Under the pieces are notes generated by a model. That model did not search any database and was not told the origin of the DNA. It worked only from the letters and a program-made list of their open reading frames with translations. Both the position numbers and the translations under genes were made by a program. Positions 1 through 6,660 of a stretch of DNA of 15,008 nucleotides are shown here, piece after piece (the first letter of the stretch is position 1; every line of letters starts with the position of its first letter). The DNA lies in contig JBFMDN010000098.1 in the NCBI GenBank assembly GCA_040753915.1, positions 1 through 15,008 on the forward strand. The letters are read 5' to 3'. This stretch comes from JBFMDN01 sp040753915 (GTDB lineage Bacteria > Desulfobacterota > Desulfomonilia > Desulfomonilales > Desulfomonilaceae).

Positions 1-199
1 CCAAGATACCGAAAACAACCCTCCCAAGAAACAAACATCCAAATCAAAATGAACCCGCAATCACCCGCGCACTAAACGGGTCAATTAATTAGAGCACAAA
101 AGGGTCAATTCCTGTGAGCGTCCAGGGAGGAAACGGGAAAGGGGTTTTTCCCCTGGGGACAGGCACAAAGAAAAAAGAATGTCGGGCGGAAAAAAAACC
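1..199. other. Intergenic, no gene seen; short repeats
   Basis: No convincing coding region is visible; the only long open frame runs antisense into perR and looks like a shadow. Two copies of GGGTCAATT lie 24 bases apart (78-86 and 102-110). A short hairpin AGGGG-TTTTT-CCCCT sits at 140-154, and CCAGGG at 122-127 can pair alternatively with CCCTGG at 151-156. The following CCCCTGGGGACAGGCACA resembles motifs I associate with REP sequences in deltaproteobacteria; that comparison is from memory and unverified. Confidence 0.4.
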
Positions 200-228
200 T
201 TGACAGGGGAAGAAGGGTCGAGTAGCCT
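200..228 (+). promoter_or_regulatory. Candidate sigma70-like promoter for perR-rbr-cydAB
   Basis: A perfect -35 hexamer TTGACA (200-205) is followed after 17 bases by a weak -10, TAGCCT (223-228). The predicted start point falls inside the inverted repeat at 226-258, which is where a repressor would block transcription. The -10 is poor, so the assignment rests mainly on the -35, spacing and context. Confidence 0.5.
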
Positions 229-258
229 TATTGCTAATGAGAAACGTTAGCGATAAGG
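226..258 (+). promoter_or_regulatory. Inverted repeat, candidate PerR/Fur operator
   Basis: Left arm CCTTATTGCTAA (226-237) and right arm TTAGCGATAAGG (247-258) are reverse complements except for one G/T-type mismatch, with a 9-base spacer. The repeat covers the presumed -10/+1 region, and its right arm shares bases with the likely Shine-Dalgarno AAGGA (255-259) of perR. Fur-family repressors commonly bind A+T-rich dyads at their own promoters, so autoregulation is the simplest reading. As RNA the repeat would also form a hairpin hiding the ribosome binding site. Confidence 0.6.
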
Positions 259-268
259 AACCCTCCAC

Positions 269-664
269 ATGGAGCAGAAAACCGCTCGTAGGATGACTAG
301 GCAACGGCAGGTCATTTTGGAAGAGTTGCGCAAAGTAACTTCTCATCCCACTGCCGATCAGCTTCACCAAATGGTCCGGCGGCGACTTCCGGGCATCAGT
401 ATCGCCACGGTGTATCGGAATCTCGAGCTCCTGGCTGAAGAAGGCCAGGTACTGAAGCTCGATGTTGCCGGCACGCAGAGGCGCTTTGACGGAACCCCGA
501 CGCCTCACTACCACATCCGCTGCATCCGTTGCGGCAGGGTGGACGACGTTCACATGGAGGCTGTTCCCAACCTCGATGAGAAGGCGGGACATGCCTGTGG
601 GTATGAGGTCCTGTCTCATTCAGTGGAATTTGCGGGCATATGCCCGGAATGTTCGGGAGGGTGA
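269..664 (+). CDS. perR: PerR-type peroxide-sensing Fur-family repressor
   Basis: This 131-residue protein has the Fur-family layout: an N-terminal winged helix (about residues 5-65, with SIATVYRNL) and a C-terminal metal-binding dimerisation domain. Compared with Bacillus subtilis PerR at a constant offset of 11, every key ligand is present. The regulatory Fe/Mn site is H26, D74, H80, H82 and D93; the structural zinc site is C85, C88, C125 and C128. In PerR, iron-catalysed oxidation of the two histidines matching H26 and H80 releases the repressor from DNA. The start has AAGGA 9 bases upstream. Rubrerythrin follows 69 bases downstream on the same strand, so it probably controls the defence genes next to it. 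A Fur or Zur role is less likely given the ligand set and context, but specificity within the family is hard to prove from sequence. Confidence 0.9.
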   Translation: MEQKTARRMTRQRQVILEELRKVTSHPTADQLHQMVRRRLPGISIATVYRNLELLAEEGQVLKLDVAGTQRRFDGTPTPHYHIRCIRCGRVDDVHMEAVPNLDEKAGHACGYEVLSHSVEFAGICPECSGG

Positions 665-733
665 AGGCGGAAAACTGGTCGGCACCTTTTTGAAGCATCA
701 TCAGTAACCAAAAGAAAGGAGAAGGTAAGCATC

Positions 734-1231
734 ATGTCGAAATCTGAGAGTTTTCTGAGAGAGGCGTTTGCGGGAGAATCACAGGCTAATCGTAAATATT
801 TGGCTTTCGCCGCACAGGCTGACAAGGAAGGTTATCCGCAGGTTGCGCGACTTTTCAGAGCAGCAGCGGAAGCGGAGACCATTCACGCGCACAACCATCT
901 GAGGGCCCTCAACGGAATCGGTACCACGGCAGAGAACCTCAAGGCCGCTATTGCCGGCGAAACCCATGAATTCGAACACATGTACCCTGAGATGATTGAG
1001 GCTGCCAAGGCTGAGGGAAACAAGACGGCCCTGAGGACCTTTGAGTACGCCAATGAGGTGGAGAAGATCCACGCTGCCCTGTACGAGAAGCTCTTGGCTT
1101 CTTTGGGGTCAGCTCAGGCCGACGCGCCGTACTATGTCTGTCCCATCTGCGGATACACGGCAGAAGGTAGCGCTCCTGACAAGTGTCCGGTCTGCAACGC
1201 AAAAGGAAGCACTTTCAAGAAAATCGACTAG
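734..1231 (+). CDS. rbr: Rubrerythrin (NADH-linked peroxidase type)
   Basis: At 165 residues this is a canonical short rubrerythrin. An N-terminal four-helix diiron domain (about 1-128) shows E15, E48-x-x-H51, E76/E79 and E110-x-x-H113 in the expected order. It is followed by a rubredoxin-like Fe(SCys)4 domain with C136-x-x-C139 and C151-x-x-C154. Rubrerythrins reduce hydrogen peroxide to water in the cytoplasm of anaerobes using electrons from rubredoxin or NADH:rubredoxin oxidoreductase. A clear Shine-Dalgarno (AAAGGAGAAGG) precedes the ATG. It lies between perR and cydA with short gaps (69 and 30 bases), consistent with one peroxide-induced operon. No residue appears to be missing. Confidence 0.95.
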   Translation: MSKSESFLREAFAGESQANRKYLAFAAQADKEGYPQVARLFRAAAEAETIHAHNHLRALNGIGTTAENLKAAIAGETHEFEHMYPEMIEAAKAEGNKTALRTFEYANEVEKIHAALYEKLLASLGSAQADAPYYVCPICGYTAEGSAPDKCPVCNAKGSTFKKID

Positions 1232-1261
1232 CAGTACCGCTGGTGCAGGAGGTATACCGCC

Positions 1262-2620
1262 ATGGACGCGTTGATGCTGTCACGCTTACAGTTTGCGGTG
1301 GCGACGTATTTTCACTTCCTGTTCGTGCCCTTGACGCTGGGTCTCTCTCTGCTCGTAGCGATCATGGAGACCCAGTTCGTCCGCAAGGGCGACGAGGAAT
1401 ACAGGAGGATGGCAAAATTCTGGGGAAAGCTGTTCCTCATCAATTTTGTCCTGGGTGTGGTAACAGGAATAACGCTTGAATTCCAGTTTGGTACCAACTG
1501 GTCGCGATATTCCAAATATGTGGGAGACATCTTCGGCTCTATCTTAGCCATAGAAGCGACAACGTCATTTTTCCTCGAATCTACCCTTATCGGGGTATGG
1601 GCGTTCGGGTGGAAGAAGCTGTCCCCAAAGGCTCACGCGACCTGCATCTGGCTGGTCGCTATTGCTTCCAACTTGTCAGCGTACTGGATTCTCGCAGCCA
1701 ACTCGTGGATGCAGCACCCGGTGGGGTACGTGATCCGCAACGGCCGTGCGGAACTGACCGACTTCTGGGCGGTCGTGGCCCAGCCATACGCCATTCTCAT
1801 GTTTCTCCACGTGATATTTGCCGCTTACGTCCTCTCCGGCTTCTTTGTCATGGGCGTGAGCGCTTTTCATCTGTTGCGATCGAGGGATCTATCCTTCTTT
1901 AAGCGATCGTTCCGGATGGCCTCCACATTTGCTGTCATTTCTGCTCTAGGGGTTATCGTTATTGGAGACCTGCAGGGCAAGGAAATGATGAAAGCACAGC
2001 CTGCCAAAGCAGCCGCTGCCGAGGCTGTGTGGGAAACAACCAAGGGCGCTCCCCTGTATCTGTTCTCCATTCCCGATGAAGCGAATGAGCGCAACAGCGT
2101 GCAACTCTTGGGGATACCCAAGCTTTTGAGCTGGGTGGCTCTAGGCGACGCAAACGGGGTGTATAAAGGGCTGAAGGACTGGCCTAAGGAGGAAAGGCCT
2201 CCCGTTGCAGTGACCTTCTGGTCGTTCCGGTTGATGGTGGGGTTGGGACTTTTCTTTGTTGTGGTCGCGATCCTTGCCTGGCTCAAACGCAACAACCCTG
2301 AATCTTCTCCGTGGCTTCTCAAGCTCCTGGTCTATTGTATTCCTCTACCCTACATCGCGGCTGGCCTCGGCTGGACCGTCACCGAAGTCGGTCGCCAGCC
2401 ATGGATTGTCTACGGCGTGATGAAGACCGCTGACGCGTCATCACCCGTGGCTGGGACGCAAGTGGGATTGTCCCTGACGGCCTTTATCGTGGTTTACTCG
2501 GTGTTAGGAGTCATCAGTTTCTGGCTGATAAGCAAGTATGCGGGACAAGCACCGGAACCGCTGGAAGCAACCAGTAAGGGTACTGTTGCTTCACCTCACG
2601 CCGCCCCGGTTACCGGATAG
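1262..2620 (+). CDS. cydA: Cytochrome bd oxidase subunit I, short Q-loop
   Basis: This 452-residue multi-pass membrane protein is the haem-bearing subunit of a bd-type quinol oxidase, which reduces O2 to water without pumping protons. Expected ligands are visible: H18 (haem b595; E. coli H19), H183 (haem b558; H186) and M325 in FWSFRLMVG (b558; M393). The proton/haem-site glutamates E98 and E106 are also present. The Q-loop retains K249 and E254 (E. coli K252/E257) and the GRQPW motif (378-382). It lacks the long insertion of E. coli CydA (522 residues), so this is the short-Q-loop type. AGGAGGT lies 8 bases before the ATG, and cydB starts 14 bases after the stop. In an anaerobe it is best seen as an oxygen scavenger, but respiratory use at low O2 is possible. 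Confidence 0.96.
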   Translation: MDALMLSRLQFAVATYFHFLFVPLTLGLSLLVAIMETQFVRKGDEEYRRMAKFWGKLFLINFVLGVVTGITLEFQFGTNWSRYSKYVGDIFGSILAIEATTSFFLESTLIGVWAFGWKKLSPKAHATCIWLVAIASNLSAYWILAANSWMQHPVGYVIRNGRAELTDFWAVVAQPYAILMFLHVIFAAYVLSGFFVMGVSAFHLLRSRDLSFFKRSFRMASTFAVISALGVIVIGDLQGKEMMKAQPAKAAAAEAVWETTKGAPLYLFSIPDEANERNSVQLLGIPKLLSWVALGDANGVYKGLKDWPKEERPPVAVTFWSFRLMVGLGLFFVVVAILAWLKRNNPESSPWLLKLLVYCIPLPYIAAGLGWTVTEVGRQPWIVYGVMKTADASSPVAGTQVGLSLTAFIVVYSVLGVISFWLISKYAGQAPEPLEATSKGTVASPHAAPVTG

Positions 2621-2634
2621 GAGGGATCGATACC

Positions 2635-3660
2635 ATGTTAGAAACGATTTGGTTCGTGCTGTGGGGCGTCCTGTGGGCCGTGTACTTCCTGCTTGACGGC
2701 TTCGATCTCGGCATAGGCATCCTAGCTCCGTTCCTGGGACGCGGAGAAACGGAGAAACGCGTCATGTATAACGCGATGGGACCGTTTTGGGATGGGCACG
2801 AGGTGTGGCTGATCACGGCTGGTGGCGTAACATTTGCCGCTTTCCCTACTACGTACGCCGTGATGTTCAGTGCTCTGTACACACCGCTCCTCCTGCTGCT
2901 TTTCGGACTCATCCTGCGAGCTGTGGCGCTGGAATTTCGCGGCAAGGTCAATGCAGAAGGCTGGAAAAAGACCTGGGACGCATGCCTGTTCATAGGAAGT
3001 TTTGTTCCGACTCTCCTGTTGGGAGTCGCATTCGCTAACATTTTCAGAGGAATACCCATTGATGGGGAGGGTATCTTTCACGGTAACCTCTTCACCTTGC
3101 TCAATCCGTACGGGCTTCTGGGCGGCGTGTTGTTCGTGCTCCTGTTCCTCGTGCATGGATCGTTGTGGATTGCCATCAAGGCCGAGGACGCATTGCAGCA
3201 GAAGGCAGCCGCTGCTGCAGGAGCCATCTGGTGGGTGTTGCTCGTCTGTGCAGTGCTCTTTCTGGGGGCCTCGTGGTTTGCTACGCCTTTGTGGGGCAAC
3301 TACCTGAGCTACCCGGCCCTGTTCATCATTCCTCTGCTTGCAGTGGCGGCACTCTTGGCCACACGACTGTTCATAGCAAAGCAGAGCTGGTGGCTTGCCT
3401 GGGGAGCGTCGGGTCTGACCATCGTGAGTGCTACCTTGTACGGGGTGGTGGGGCTATACCCCAATCTCTTCCCCTCGAGCTTGGACCCCGCGCACAGCCT
3501 CACGATTTTCAACTCAGCGTCCAGTCCTCTTACGCTGAAGATCATGCTCGTGGTGGCGCTCATCTTCGTACCTCTTGTCATAGTTTACCAGGTCTGGAGC
3601 CATTATGTATTCAGGGAAAAAGTGACCGCAGAGGACCTGGCAGCGGATGAGGCCTACTGA
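2635..3660 (+). CDS. cydB: Cytochrome bd oxidase subunit II
   Basis: The 341-residue protein has the CydB signature at its N-terminus: LDGFDLGIG (20-28) followed by GPFWDGHEVWLITAGG (49-64). Several hydrophobic membrane helices run to near the C-terminus. CydB carries no haem but is needed to assemble and stabilise the CydA haem groups. A strong Shine-Dalgarno (GGAGGGA) lies in the 14-base gap after cydA, so the two are translated from one message. I saw no small cydX-like reading frame right after it. The stop codon TGA (3658-3660) lies inside the first copy of an 18-base direct repeat. Confidence 0.95.
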   Translation: MLETIWFVLWGVLWAVYFLLDGFDLGIGILAPFLGRGETEKRVMYNAMGPFWDGHEVWLITAGGVTFAAFPTTYAVMFSALYTPLLLLLFGLILRAVALEFRGKVNAEGWKKTWDACLFIGSFVPTLLLGVAFANIFRGIPIDGEGIFHGNLFTLLNPYGLLGGVLFVLLFLVHGSLWIAIKAEDALQQKAAAAAGAIWWVLLVCAVLFLGASWFATPLWGNYLSYPALFIIPLLAVAALLATRLFIAKQSWWLAWGASGLTIVSATLYGVVGLYPNLFPSSLDPAHSLTIFNSASSPLTLKIMLVVALIFVPLVIVYQVWSHYVFREKVTAEDLAADEAY

Positions 3661-3700
3661 TACCAATTGGCTCGAATGGCCGACTGATACTAATTGGCTC
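3656..3700 (+). repeat. Two-copy 18-base direct repeat at the cydB stop
   Basis: ACTGATACCAATTGGCTC (3656-3673) recurs as ACTGATACTAATTGGCTC (3683-3700), one mismatch in 18 with a 27-base period. The first copy includes the cydB stop codon. Both contain the dyad-like core AATTGG. The second copy overlaps a short hairpin, GCTCA-AGCG-TGAGC (3697-3710), which has no T-run after it. Possible readings are a protein-binding site, a remnant of a longer tandem array, or the end of a lost mobile element; the sequence does not decide. Confidence 0.75.
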
Positions 3701-3937
3701 AAGCGTGAGCAACCCGGCCGGGCGGAGGGACGCCTCTCGACCTCAGATTCGACGGCTCCACGTCGCACATAGCGAAGGAGACGCCACTCCGCCAAATTGC
3801 TACAATTTGTATACAGCCTTTGATCCCTTCGCTTCGGAAGAGCGAGAGGATATGTCTATCAAATGGCCCCTCGGGTGTCGGAGATGAACGACAGCCGCCA
3901 ATTTCAGGGGCGCATCACCCTACGAAAAGGAGGTAGA
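3701..3937. other. cydB-peroxiredoxin intergenic region
   Basis: No gene is convincing here. It holds a CCCGGCCGGG palindrome near 3713-3722 and an A+T-rich segment at 3793-3815. That segment contains CAAATT-gctac-AATTTG (3793-3809) and the overlapping dyad TGTATACA (3808-3815). The piece ATTGCTA at 3796-3802 also occurs in the perR operator arm, a weak hint of shared control. No good -35/-10 pair was found, so read-through from cydB remains possible. Confidence 0.4.
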
Positions 3938-4723
3938 GTGTTGTTGCACAAGAGTATGACGTTGGTAATGGTCCTCTTACTTGCTGTGCCGGGGCTGGCT
4001 ATTGCCGGTGAAAGCGCAAGCTCGGGGAACACTGGGATCAATTTGCTGGACTCACCTGCTCCGTCATTTACAGCGGAAACAACACAGGGGACGATAAATT
4101 TTCCTGCAGATTACAAAGGGAAATGGGTGATCTTGTTCAGCCATCCTGCCGACTTTACGCCGGTTTGTACCACAGAGTTCATGACCTTTGCCACCATGAT
4201 GCCGGAATTCGAGGCCCTGAACTGCAAACTGGTCGGACTGTCCATCGATAGCCTGTACAGTCATATCGCGTGGCTGAGGCTCTTGAGAGAAAAGATCGAG
4301 TACAGGGGCATGAAGAACGTTGAAGTGACGTTCCCCCTCATCGCGGACATCAAGATGGATGTGGCCAAGAAGTACGGTATGTTGCAGCCTTCCGCGAGCG
4401 ACACCAAGGCAGTGCGAGCGGTCTTCTTTGTCGATCCTACAAGCAAGGTTCGCGCGGTTCTCTACTACCCGCTATCCAACGGTAGGAACTTCCAGGAGAT
4501 CAAGCGGCTGCTCATAGCCATGCAGACGTCCGATGCCCAGGAGGTCGCAACTCCGGCCGACTGGCAGCCGGGCGACGACGTGATTGTCCCGCCGGCCGGC
4601 TCGTGTGGGGTGGCGAAGGAGCGCATGGAAACCAAGCAGAAGGACGTGAACTGCCTTGACTGGTATTTCTGTCTTAAGAAGCTCTCGAAAGAAGCCGCTC
4701 TGAAGCCTGCGAAGAAAAACTGA
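3938..4723 (+). CDS. Exported peroxiredoxin, Prx6/archaeal type
   Basis: A thioredoxin-fold peroxiredoxin of about 261 residues, counted from the GTG at 3938. The peroxidatic cysteine is C77 in PADFTPVCTTE, with the conserved Arg R160 further on (AVRAVFF). Its C-terminal arm carries C223 plus C239 and C245 in NCLDWYFC. The same six-residue cysteine spacing occurs in archaeal Prx6-type enzymes, where those cysteines take part in disulfide relay. Unusually, residues 1-24 form a Sec-type signal (basic start, VMVLLLAVPGLAIA, likely cleavage after AIA), implying a periplasmic enzyme. AAAAGGAGGT (3925-3934) fits GTG 3938 or TTG 3941/3944; an ATG at 3863 is open but has no ribosome binding site and would bury the signal peptide. 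Its periplasmic electron donor is unknown. Confidence 0.9.
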   Translation: MLLHKSMTLVMVLLLAVPGLAIAGESASSGNTGINLLDSPAPSFTAETTQGTINFPADYKGKWVILFSHPADFTPVCTTEFMTFATMMPEFEALNCKLVGLSIDSLYSHIAWLRLLREKIEYRGMKNVEVTFPLIADIKMDVAKKYGMLQPSASDTKAVRAVFFVDPTSKVRAVLYYPLSNGRNFQEIKRLLIAMQTSDAQEVATPADWQPGDDVIVPPAGSCGVAKERMETKQKDVNCLDWYFCLKKLSKEAALKPAKKN

Positions 4724-4738
4724 CAACACTGCACGTGC

Positions 4739-4770
4739 AGCGGAGGCAGGACAGGGTCATTGCCTCCGTT
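4739..4770 (+). terminator. Hairpin after the peroxiredoxin gene
   Basis: AGCGGAGGCA (4739-4748) pairs with TGCCTCCGTT (4761-4770), ten pairs including one G-T, with a 12-base loop, 15 bases after the stop. There is no T-run, so it is either a weak or Rho-assisted terminator or an mRNA-stabilising 3' hairpin. The rest of the gap to the next gene (4771-4941) shows nothing recognisable. Confidence 0.4.
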
Positions 4771-4941
4771 GCCCGCGGTTAGTGCGGCACATACGATGCT
4801 GGACCTAGAGCCCTGGTGACGTCGATGGGGGCGATTCCCGGGACCCAAGTAGGGGACGACCGGCTAGCCGCGAAAGAGATCCCCGCGAAAAACTGGGTTG
4901 TGACCCCCGAATTCAATTTGCAGGCAGAATGAGATTCAGAA

Positions 4942-5658
4942 TCAGTCCTTCAGGGCTTCTCGTAAGGCTCTTATCCACTGCCTGTAACCGTCAGGACTGA
5001 GATGAATCCCATCGTCGAGGAAATAGCGCTGAATCATCCGGTTGTCTGAATCCGTAAGAAAACTGTGTGTATCCACAAAAGTGCAATTGCCACGCCTTTC
5101 ACATAGGGACTTTATGATTCGGTTGGCGTCGTCAATGTCTGACTCTTTCATTTTCATCCACGAGGCGACCTTGATCGGCATGACCGAGCTCCATATCAAA
5201 GGCACATCACGGGGAAGAGCAGCTATGATTTTTTCATAACGCTCCTTCAATTTATGCTGCTGTCCCTGGGTAATATCATTGCCACCGATTGCGAGAACCA
5301 CCGTTTTCGCCCTGTGCAAAGACTTGTAATACGGCATCGCGTCCAACAACTGGGCCGTAGTTTCTCCCCCAATGCCATAATTGACCGCATATGGTGCCAC
5401 TGCTGCGACTGCTAAACTCTGAGTAATGCTACTTCCGAGAAAAATGACACAATTATCAGGAACATTTTCGTCCATCCACCTGTGATAAATCAGCATGTTC
5501 TCATAGTGGGGGTTCCCATGCGCAGATTCTCGTAACCCGATTTTATACTTTAACTTTGGAATGAAATCTGTTTTGGCAATCAGGCAGGCTACAAAAAGGT
5601 GGATAGCTATTAAGTATACGACTATTCCCCATCTCAATACCCTGCGGTACGCTTTCAT
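4942..5658 (-). CDS. Membrane-anchored SGNH/GDSL-family hydrolase
   Basis: A 238-residue protein with one N-terminal hydrophobic segment (about 11-28) after a basic start, so it is probably anchored in the inner membrane with its domain outside. The SGNH blocks are in order: block I FLGSSIT with nucleophile S77 (the usual GDS aspartate is a serine), block II glycines in NYGIGGET (94-100), block III GGND with N127, and block V D216-G-I-H219. Such enzymes deacylate or deacetylate lipids, sugars or cell-envelope polymers; the substrate cannot be read from sequence. AAAGGGGGTGA precedes the ATG at good distance. It faces away from the oxidative-stress genes, and its base composition looks more A+T-rich than theirs by eye, which could mean separate acquisition. 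Confidence 0.85.
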   Translation of the reverse strand: MKAYRRVLRWGIVVYLIAIHLFVACLIAKTDFIPKLKYKIGLRESAHGNPHYENMLIYHRWMDENVPDNCVIFLGSSITQSLAVAAVAPYAVNYGIGGETTAQLLDAMPYYKSLHRAKTVVLAIGGNDITQGQQHKLKERYEKIIAALPRDVPLIWSSVMPIKVASWMKMKESDIDDANRIIKSLCERRGNCTFVDTHSFLTDSDNRMIQRYFLDDGIHLSPDGYRQWIRALREALKD

Positions 5659-6045
5659 TATCTTGATTCACCCCCTTTCGAGCCGGCACCGGCTGGAGTC
5701 AGGCCTTGCTTCTTGCTGACTGGTCTCCAGGATTACACTCATTTTTCGGGGACATACTCAAGCAAACCTGCCCTTCCCTTAACAGAGCTGAAGCAACTAC
5801 GCAACCCCATTTGCCTGAAAGTCCCCCGATTACCTGCGAGACGCTGGAGCTACGAAGACAGGAGTAGGGCGGCCCGCAGCCGCCGTCGACGGGTCCCCCG
5901 AAACGCTGGGCTCCACTAGTTTCCGGCTTTCACCGGAGTACTGCCAACTGTCATGGTCCGTGGCGACTGCGAGGCAGTGAATGTTTGGAAAAACTTGTCG
6001 CTTCGTGGTCCGTTTCCTAAATACGGTCACGTAATCTGCCACGAC
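5659..6045. other. Intergenic region upstream of the SGNH gene
   Basis: No credible gene. AGCCGGCACCGGCT (5681-5694) is a 14-base dyad just upstream of the SGNH ribosome binding site and could be an operator. GGCGGC-ccgca-GCCGCC (5868-5884) is a hairpin. A stretch near 5735-5760 (ATTTTTCGGGGACATACTC) resembles sequence I associate with REP/RAYT units in this phylum, but no transposase remnant is recognisable. Confidence 0.35.
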
Positions 6046-6094
6046 GTAAGGGCACCCTTGTGGGTGCCCAGGGCGGGCACAAGGCCCGCCCCTA
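6046..6094. repeat. REP-like double hairpin (cruciform) element
   Basis: Two perfect hairpins lie back to back: GGGCACCC-TTGT-GGGTGCCC (6050-6069) and GGGCGGGC-ACAAG-GCCCGCCC (6071-6091). The outer ends GTAAGGG and CCCCTAC can also pair, so the whole unit folds into a three-way or cruciform shape. This is the layout of dispersed REP-type intergenic repeats. A divergent relative with the same CGTAGG...CCTACG ends is at 13943-13995. Confidence 0.75.
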
Positions 6095-6163
6095 CAGTGC
6101 CAACGATGCGCTCACCACGTACCCCGCGGTGCAGACACAGTACCGTATTTGTGCCGTCGACCA

Positions 6164-6220
6164 CTAAGCAATAGGTTTTTGAGAATGCGCTGCCGCGAAT
6201 CTCAAGAACCTATTGCTTAG
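6164..6220. repeat. Long inverted repeat, 21-base arms
   Basis: Arms 6164-6184 (starting CTAAGCAATAGG) and 6200-6220 (ending CCTATTGCTTAG) are reverse complements with a single T/G-type mismatch, around a 15-base loop. The single-stranded form would be a very stable hairpin. It lies far from both flanking genes, no T-run follows and no flanking duplication is evident. It could be a small mobile repeat, a structured RNA or a protein-binding site. Confidence 0.75.
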
Positions 6221-6402
6221 CTCGTAGGGTGCCTCGCTCAATCGTCTCACCTTCCCTTCCAAGCCCTGTCCGTCCCAGTCCCTTGGTTCGTGCAACGAAG
6301 AACGCCGCTTGCGCTGCTGTCATGCGCCAGGCTAGAAGCTTCTGCCTCTTCCTTGTCTGATGCTAGCCTGCCGATTCCGGGTGGGCCCAAGCGAAATGTG
6401 GG
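6221..6402. other. Non-coding stretch before the PK-domain gene
   Basis: Nothing coding is recognised. AGGCTAG near 6332 and CTAGCCT near 6363 form a 7-base inverted repeat with a spacer of about 25 bases. With 5659-6220 this makes about 1 kb of gene-free DNA between divergently oriented genes. Confidence 0.3.
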
Positions 6403-6431
6403 TTGACGGAGCGGGAACGGTGAGGTACGGT
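6403..6431 (+). promoter_or_regulatory. Candidate promoter of the PK-domain gene
   Basis: TTGACG (6403-6408), 17 bases, then TACGGT (6426-6431) make a plausible sigma70-type promoter. It would give a 5' leader of about 220 bases before the ATG at 6661. An open frame of 71 codons (6449-6664) fills that leader and overlaps the gene start, but it has no recognisable product and is not called. Confidence 0.45.
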
Positions 6432-6660
6432 CAGCACCAAGAAATATCATGCTTGTTCGCGGACGCGACGGCTTTGCGGTTTTCCTGATTCCCAAGGGAG
6501 CATTATCTGTGCTCTTTGTGTCTGCGAGAAAGTGCTGGGACCGGATTCCGGAGCGAGCACCTGTGAACTGCGGAAACAGCCTGAATGTTCCGTCAAATCG
6601 TGGCGAAGGTTCTTGCATCGCGTCTGTGAAGTTTCATTCGTTGAGGGCAAGGAGTGAGAA

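Noticed and set aside
89..619. Minus-strand open frame of 176 codons over perR
   Set aside because: It is antisense to a gene with all PerR ligands, has no recognisable motif and spans the promoter; a shadow frame.
3661..3860. A cydX-like small subunit gene after cydB
   Set aside because: No short frame with a hydrophobic single-helix product and ribosome binding site was found directly after cydB.
3863..3937. N-terminal extension of the peroxiredoxin from an ATG at 3863
   Set aside because: No ribosome binding site precedes it, it would place 25 residues before the signal peptide, and a strong AAAAGGAGGT lies just before the later starts.
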